64,000 nt of DNA from Acidaminococcus intestini DSM 21505 (GTDB lineage Bacteria; Bacillota; Negativicutes; Acidaminococcales; Acidaminococcaceae): contig NZ_AULA01000006.1 of NCBI RefSeq assembly GCF_000425045.1, positions 1 to 64,000 of the forward strand, given 5' to 3'. Below the pieces are notes generated by a model. That model was given only the letters and a program-made list of their open reading frames with translations. It was not told the origin of the DNA and did no database searches. A program made the translations under genes and the position numbers. Shown piece by piece: positions 60,933-64,000 of the stretch. Position 1 is the stretch's first letter. The number at the start of each line of letters is the position of its first letter.

Positions 60933-62036
60933 TTAGCGAACTAAATATCGATTGCCCGCGCTTTTACGGACCATGCCGGCAACTTCCATACGCAGGAGAA
61001 GCATGCTGACAAAAGAAAGCGGCCAGGGAAAATGGGCCATGATTTCTTCCATCTGTTTGCCATTTCCTCCCTTGATAAAATCATAAAGGGCTTCTGCTTT
61101 TTTCCGGTCGGGAACGGGAAATGTTTCAAATAAAGAAAGTTCTACTGCGTGGGCCCCCTTGGGAACGTCCTCGGGAAAATAGACGTCCAAAAGATCCTGC
61201 GGATCATCAACAAGATGGGCACCTTCCTTGATAAGGGCGTGGGTTCCTTTGCTTGTGAATGATTCAATGGGGCCCGGTACAGCATAGACATCACGGCCTT
61301 CATCCGCCGCTAAGTGAGCCGTAATCATAGCCCCGCTTTTTAGTGCAGCCTCGACGACAAGCACTCCGGAAGAAAGCCCGACGATAATGCGGTTGCGCAT
61401 GGGAAACTGATAGGCCATGGGCGGAGTAAAAGGGGAAAATTCAGAGATGACAGCACCCGTTTCGGAAATACGTTGAAAAAGACCTTTGTGTCGAACTGGA
61501 TAGGGGCGCGCCAGGCCGGAGCCCAAAACGGAGATTGTCTTTCCTCCGCCAAGGAGGGCCCCCTCATGGGCTGCTGCATCAATGCCATAGGCCCCGCCAC
61601 TTACGATGGCAATCTTCTCCGACGCAAGGACGCGGGAAAAACGTTCTGCAATGGATAGACCGTATCCGGTAGCTTTGCGTGACCCAACAACTGCAAGATA
61701 AGCCGTCAGATTCGGCAGCTTACCCTTGACGTACAGGACCCAAGGCGGATCCGCAATCTCCCTAAGTGAAGCTGGATACCCACTTTCCTGGATGCCAAGA
61801 AGTGAAATATGGGCGATTTCACAGTAATCGGCTATTTTTTGAGGAAGGCCAGGATCATACCACTTTCGGTAGTGCTGGGCTCCTTTTTCTGTGAGTATGC
61901 CTGACGCTTTCACCTGTTCGAAAGAAGCCTCAAAGGCTTCCTTTGCCGACCCAAAATAGGCTGCAAGTCGAGGCCCCAAAAGAGCGGCGCGGGAACCCAA
62001 AAGATGGGCCAGGGCTGCCATATAATAGACTTCCAC
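60933..62036 (-). CDS. dprA: DNA-processing protein DprA
   Basis: Loads RecA on incoming single-stranded DNA during transformation. The 367-residue protein has an N-terminal HhH/SAM-like region, the Rossmann-fold core with GSRKATGYG near residue 117, VSGGAYGIDAAAHEGAL near 145 and RNRIIVGLS near 210, and a C-terminal winged helix. The start is GTG at 62036 with AGGAG 11 bases upstream; the Met at 62021 is possible but shortens the conserved N-terminus. Confidence 0.92.
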   Translation of the reverse strand: MEVYYMAALAHLLGSRAALLGPRLAAYFGSAKEAFEASFEQVKASGILTEKGAQHYRKWYDPGLPQKIADYCEIAHISLLGIQESGYPASLREIADPPWVLYVKGKLPNLTAYLAVVGSRKATGYGLSIAERFSRVLASEKIAIVSGGAYGIDAAAHEGALLGGGKTISVLGSGLARPYPVRHKGLFQRISETGAVISEFSPFTPPMAYQFPMRNRIIVGLSSGVLVVEAALKSGAMITAHLAADEGRDVYAVPGPIESFTSKGTHALIKEGAHLVDDPQDLLDVYFPEDVPKGAHAVELSLFETFPVPDRKKAEALYDFIKGGNGKQMEEIMAHFPWPLSFVSMLLLRMEVAGMVRKSAGNRYLVR

Positions 62037-62235
62037 GATGGATTCAACTCCTACTGCAAATAGACTGCAAATTCTGTCTTACAATGCTATGAAGATACCA
62101 CGAATGAATAAGAATGTCCAATCTAAATTGAAAATTTTTTGCAAAATATGGAGGGATATACCAGGGGATAATGCCGGTTCATCCAGCTTTTTTCATCTTT
62201 CAGCGCCGATTTTCACCCTTTTGGGAAAAATCCCA

Positions 62236-62264
62236 TCGACGGAGCAGGGAAGATGAGGTATAGT
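62236..62264 (+). promoter_or_regulatory. Promoter of hydF
   Basis: TCGACG (62236-62241), a 17-base spacer and TATAGT (62259-62264), 54 bases before the hydF start. The rest of the 280-base divergent gap to dprA holds no gene I can see. Confidence 0.5.
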
Positions 62265-62284
62265 ATAGAAGTCAAAATTTTTGA

Positions 62285-62302
62285 GGGATGGGTTCCCATC
62301 CC
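62285..62302 (+). promoter_or_regulatory. Stable hairpin in the hydF 5' leader
   Basis: GGGATGGG and CCCATCCC form a near-perfect palindrome 3 bases before the AAAGGAG ribosome-binding site (62305-62311). There is no T-run, so it is not a terminator. It may protect the mRNA 5' end or affect translation. Confidence 0.5.
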
Positions 62303-62317
62303 AGAAAGGAGCTTGCT

Positions 62318-63535
62318 ATGGCCTCTTCGCTTAATGAAACCCCAGCGGCTGAACGCGTCCACATTGGACTTTTTGGCTGCCGCAATGCAGGGAAATCTTC
62401 CCTGATCAACGCCCTAACAGGACAGGACCTCTCCATTGTATCCGACTTCAAGGGCACGACGACGGACCCCGTCTCCAAGGCCATGGAAATCCTTCCTCTT
62501 GGCCCCGTACTGATTACAGATACACCTGGCCTTGATGATGAAGGGGCTCTAGGTGAAAAACGCGTCAAAAAAGCACGCTTTGTCCTGCGCAGCACAGATA
62601 TTGCCCTCCTTGTTGTCGATGCGGCCCTTGGCCTGTCAGAAGCTGATCAGCGTCTTCTTAAGGAATTCAAGGAACGAAAGGTTCCCTACCTGCTCATTGT
62701 CAACAAAATCGATATATACAGCGCTCCCCTCCTACCTCAGGCAGAAAAGGACCATCTTCTTTTTGTCAGTGCCCAGACCCATGAAGGCATTACGGAGCTT
62801 AAGGAACGCCTTTCCCGGATGAATCCCACTGCAAAAGCGCAGCGCCCTCTGTTGGGAGATCTTTTGGCGCCCGGCGATCTGGTTGTTCTTGTCGTTCCTA
62901 TTGACGAGTCAGCACCAAAAGCGCGGCTGATCCTGCCTCAGCAGCAGACCATCCGGGAAATCCTCGATTTCCATGGAAGGGCCATTGTTGTACAACCTGA
63001 CGAACTGCCTTCCACCGTCAAGGCCTTTCATGACAGTATTCGCCTTGTCATTACGGACTCTCAAGCGTTTTCTACCGTGAAGGACATGGTGCCGGAAGAT
63101 GTACCGCTTACCAGTTTTTCCATTCTCTTTGCCCGCTATAAAGGAGAACTGGAAGCCTTTATTGAAGGTGCCAATGAACTAAAACGTCTGAAAGAGGGCG
63201 ACCGTGTCCTGATTTCCGAAGGCTGCACCCATCACCGTCAGTGCAACGATATCGGTACAGTGAAGATGCCTGACTGGATCCGCCGCTTTTCCAGAAAAAC
63301 ACCGGAATTTTCCTTTACAAGCGGCAAGGGCTTTCCCGATGACCTTTCTTCCTTTTCACTGATTGTCCACTGCGGAGCCTGCATGCTGAACCCACAGGAA
63401 GTTTCCTATCGGCAGCAACTTGCAAAAACCGAGAACATTCCCATGACCAATTATGGGATTGCCATTGCTTATATGAACGGCATCTTAAGGCGCGTTCTTT
63501 CCCCCTTTCCGGAACTTGTGAAAAAAGTCAAATAA
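62318..63535 (+). CDS. hydF: [FeFe]-hydrogenase H-cluster maturation GTPase HydF
   Basis: Scaffold GTPase that assembles the 2Fe subcluster and delivers it to HydA. The 405-residue protein has a G domain (GCRNAGKSS near residue 21, DTPGLDDEG near 71, NKID near 128), a dimerisation domain and the C-terminal cluster motif: CTHHRQC near 304 and HCGAC about 50 residues later, with the spacing known for HydF (CxH then HCxxC). Neither hydE, hydG nor a hydrogenase gene is in the window. The ATG at 62318 has AAAGGAG 6 bases upstream. Confidence 0.94.
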   Translation: MASSLNETPAAERVHIGLFGCRNAGKSSLINALTGQDLSIVSDFKGTTTDPVSKAMEILPLGPVLITDTPGLDDEGALGEKRVKKARFVLRSTDIALLVVDAALGLSEADQRLLKEFKERKVPYLLIVNKIDIYSAPLLPQAEKDHLLFVSAQTHEGITELKERLSRMNPTAKAQRPLLGDLLAPGDLVVLVVPIDESAPKARLILPQQQTIREILDFHGRAIVVQPDELPSTVKAFHDSIRLVITDSQAFSTVKDMVPEDVPLTSFSILFARYKGELEAFIEGANELKRLKEGDRVLISEGCTHHRQCNDIGTVKMPDWIRRFSRKTPEFSFTSGKGFPDDLSSFSLIVHCGACMLNPQEVSYRQQLAKTENIPMTNYGIAIAYMNGILRRVLSPFPELVKKVK

Positions 63536-63540
63536 AACAT

Positions 63541-63579
63541 GGACCCACTCTGTATGTCATCACAGGATGGGTCCTTTTT
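63541..63579 (+). terminator. Terminator of hydF
   Basis: GGACCCA (63541-63547) pairs with TGGGTCC (63568-63574), followed by TTTTTC. It lies 6 bases after the hydF stop. Confidence 0.85.
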
Positions 63580-63581
63580 CT

Positions 63582-64000
63582 TTACCCCTTTTCTTTTACT
63601 GCCCGGGCATCGAGACGGTTCATGCGGAACCTTTCGACGATATCCATGAAGCCTTTTTCATGAAGCGGGTTCTTTATAAACCCAAAAAGATGGGACCCAT
63701 CTTCCGGGCAGTCTGTCGCACCAAAGTGAGAGATGGACCAGTCTGCGGCCTTTATCAGTTCCCGCGCCATGAGATGTTCCAAATCATCCTGGGTCCTTAC
63801 GGGAAGGGCAGCAAGAACCTTGGCTTCATTACGAAAATAATCAATATGCCAATGCATTCCCTTGCGCTTCCGTTTATGCCGTTCCAGCCGTTTCATGAGA
63901 TTTTTTTTTGCAGATCCGACATAGACATAAAAGCCCTTGGGAAAATGTACTTTCCCTAAACTGCCTACGGCAATATCTCGATTTTCGGCAAGTTCCAGAA
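63582..64000 (-). CDS. DUF123/GIY-YIG-type protein, partial at the window edge
   Basis: C-terminal 138 or so residues of a protein whose start lies beyond base 64000; the frame is open to the edge. FPKGFYVYVGSAKKNLMKRLERH resembles the compact GIY-YIG-related DUF123 fold, shown here as GFYVYVGSA plus LMKRLERH. It is followed by KGMHWHIDYF, a family hallmark. A C-terminal part with CPEDGSHLFGF continues. DUF123 proteins are linked to DNA repair endonucleases, but the family function is not settled. It is convergent with hydF. Confidence 0.8.
   Translation of the reverse strand, partial: LELAENRDIAVGSLGKVHFPKGFYVYVGSAKKNLMKRLERHKRKRKGMHWHIDYFRNEAKVLAALPVRTQDDLEHLMARELIKAADWSISHFGATDCPEDGSHLFGFIKNPLHEKGFMDIVERFRMNRLDARAVKEKG

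Overview
The window is a gene-dense bacterial chromosome segment of about 64 kb and moderate GC. Its gene set points to an anaerobic member of the Bacillota, most likely the diderm class Negativicutes (for example an Acidaminococcus/Phascolarctobacterium-type organism). The lineage is inferred; there is no rRNA to settle it. Supporting features are RNase J and RNase HIII, a lysine riboswitch, CodY, an IspH fused to S1 domains, type 2 IPP isomerase, the dprA-topA-trmFO-xerC-codY order, the [FeFe]-hydrogenase maturase HydF, and PssA/Psd phosphatidylethanolamine synthesis.

Layout. 1-320: right end of an IS3-family element. 340-2210 (minus): fructose-bisphosphate aldolase and an RluA-type pseudouridine synthase. 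2375-3809 (plus): an overlapping trio of exported protein, dUTPase and unknown protein. 3857-8184: a promoter, lysine riboswitch and terminator followed by dapB-asd-aspartokinase-dapA, the feedback-controlled lysine/diaminopimelate branch. 8235-9983: a PHP phosphoesterase coupled to an ATPase-Asp23 fusion. 10038-14017: RNase HIII, a flippase-like membrane protein, a nucleotide-sugar epimerase and an orphan TAXI lipoprotein. 14051-26902: RNase J with a hairpin-rich leader, then FtsK, RodZ-like, RimO, CinA, a DEAD-box helicase, HflX with an N-terminal JAMM-like domain, and a PLP lyase, closed by a strong terminator.

From about 27 kb nearly everything is on the minus strand. There is a 750-bp gene-free stretch, lexA with candidate operators, a frameshifted exported protein, and a methylthioadenosine salvage operon (mtaD, MTA phosphorylase, HAD phosphatase). 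Next come an M20 peptidase with an unknown multispan membrane protein and a decayed gene, an envelope block (glycosyltransferase, PssA, Psd, WecG/TagA), RF3, and a single tRNA-Pro(GGG). The threonine branch follows (ACT regulator, hom, thrB). After it comes a long run of housekeeping genes: gpsA, plsY, der, fni, ispH-S1, plsC, cmk, an HI0933 flavoprotein, rluB, scpB, scpA, an M50 protease, codY, xerC, trmFO, topA and dprA. hydF (plus) and a partial DUF123/GIY-YIG protein (minus) end the window.

How the genes fit together. Two separately promoted operons split the aspartate family: the lysine branch under a lysine riboswitch and the threonine branch behind an ACT regulator. The long housekeeping run covers phospholipid, isoprenoid, ribosome and chromosome maintenance. 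The most unusual item is the HflX N-terminal domain with a perfect JAMM metalloprotease motif. Next are the ATPase-Asp23 fusion, the RNase J leader and the uncharacterised peptidase/transporter pair.
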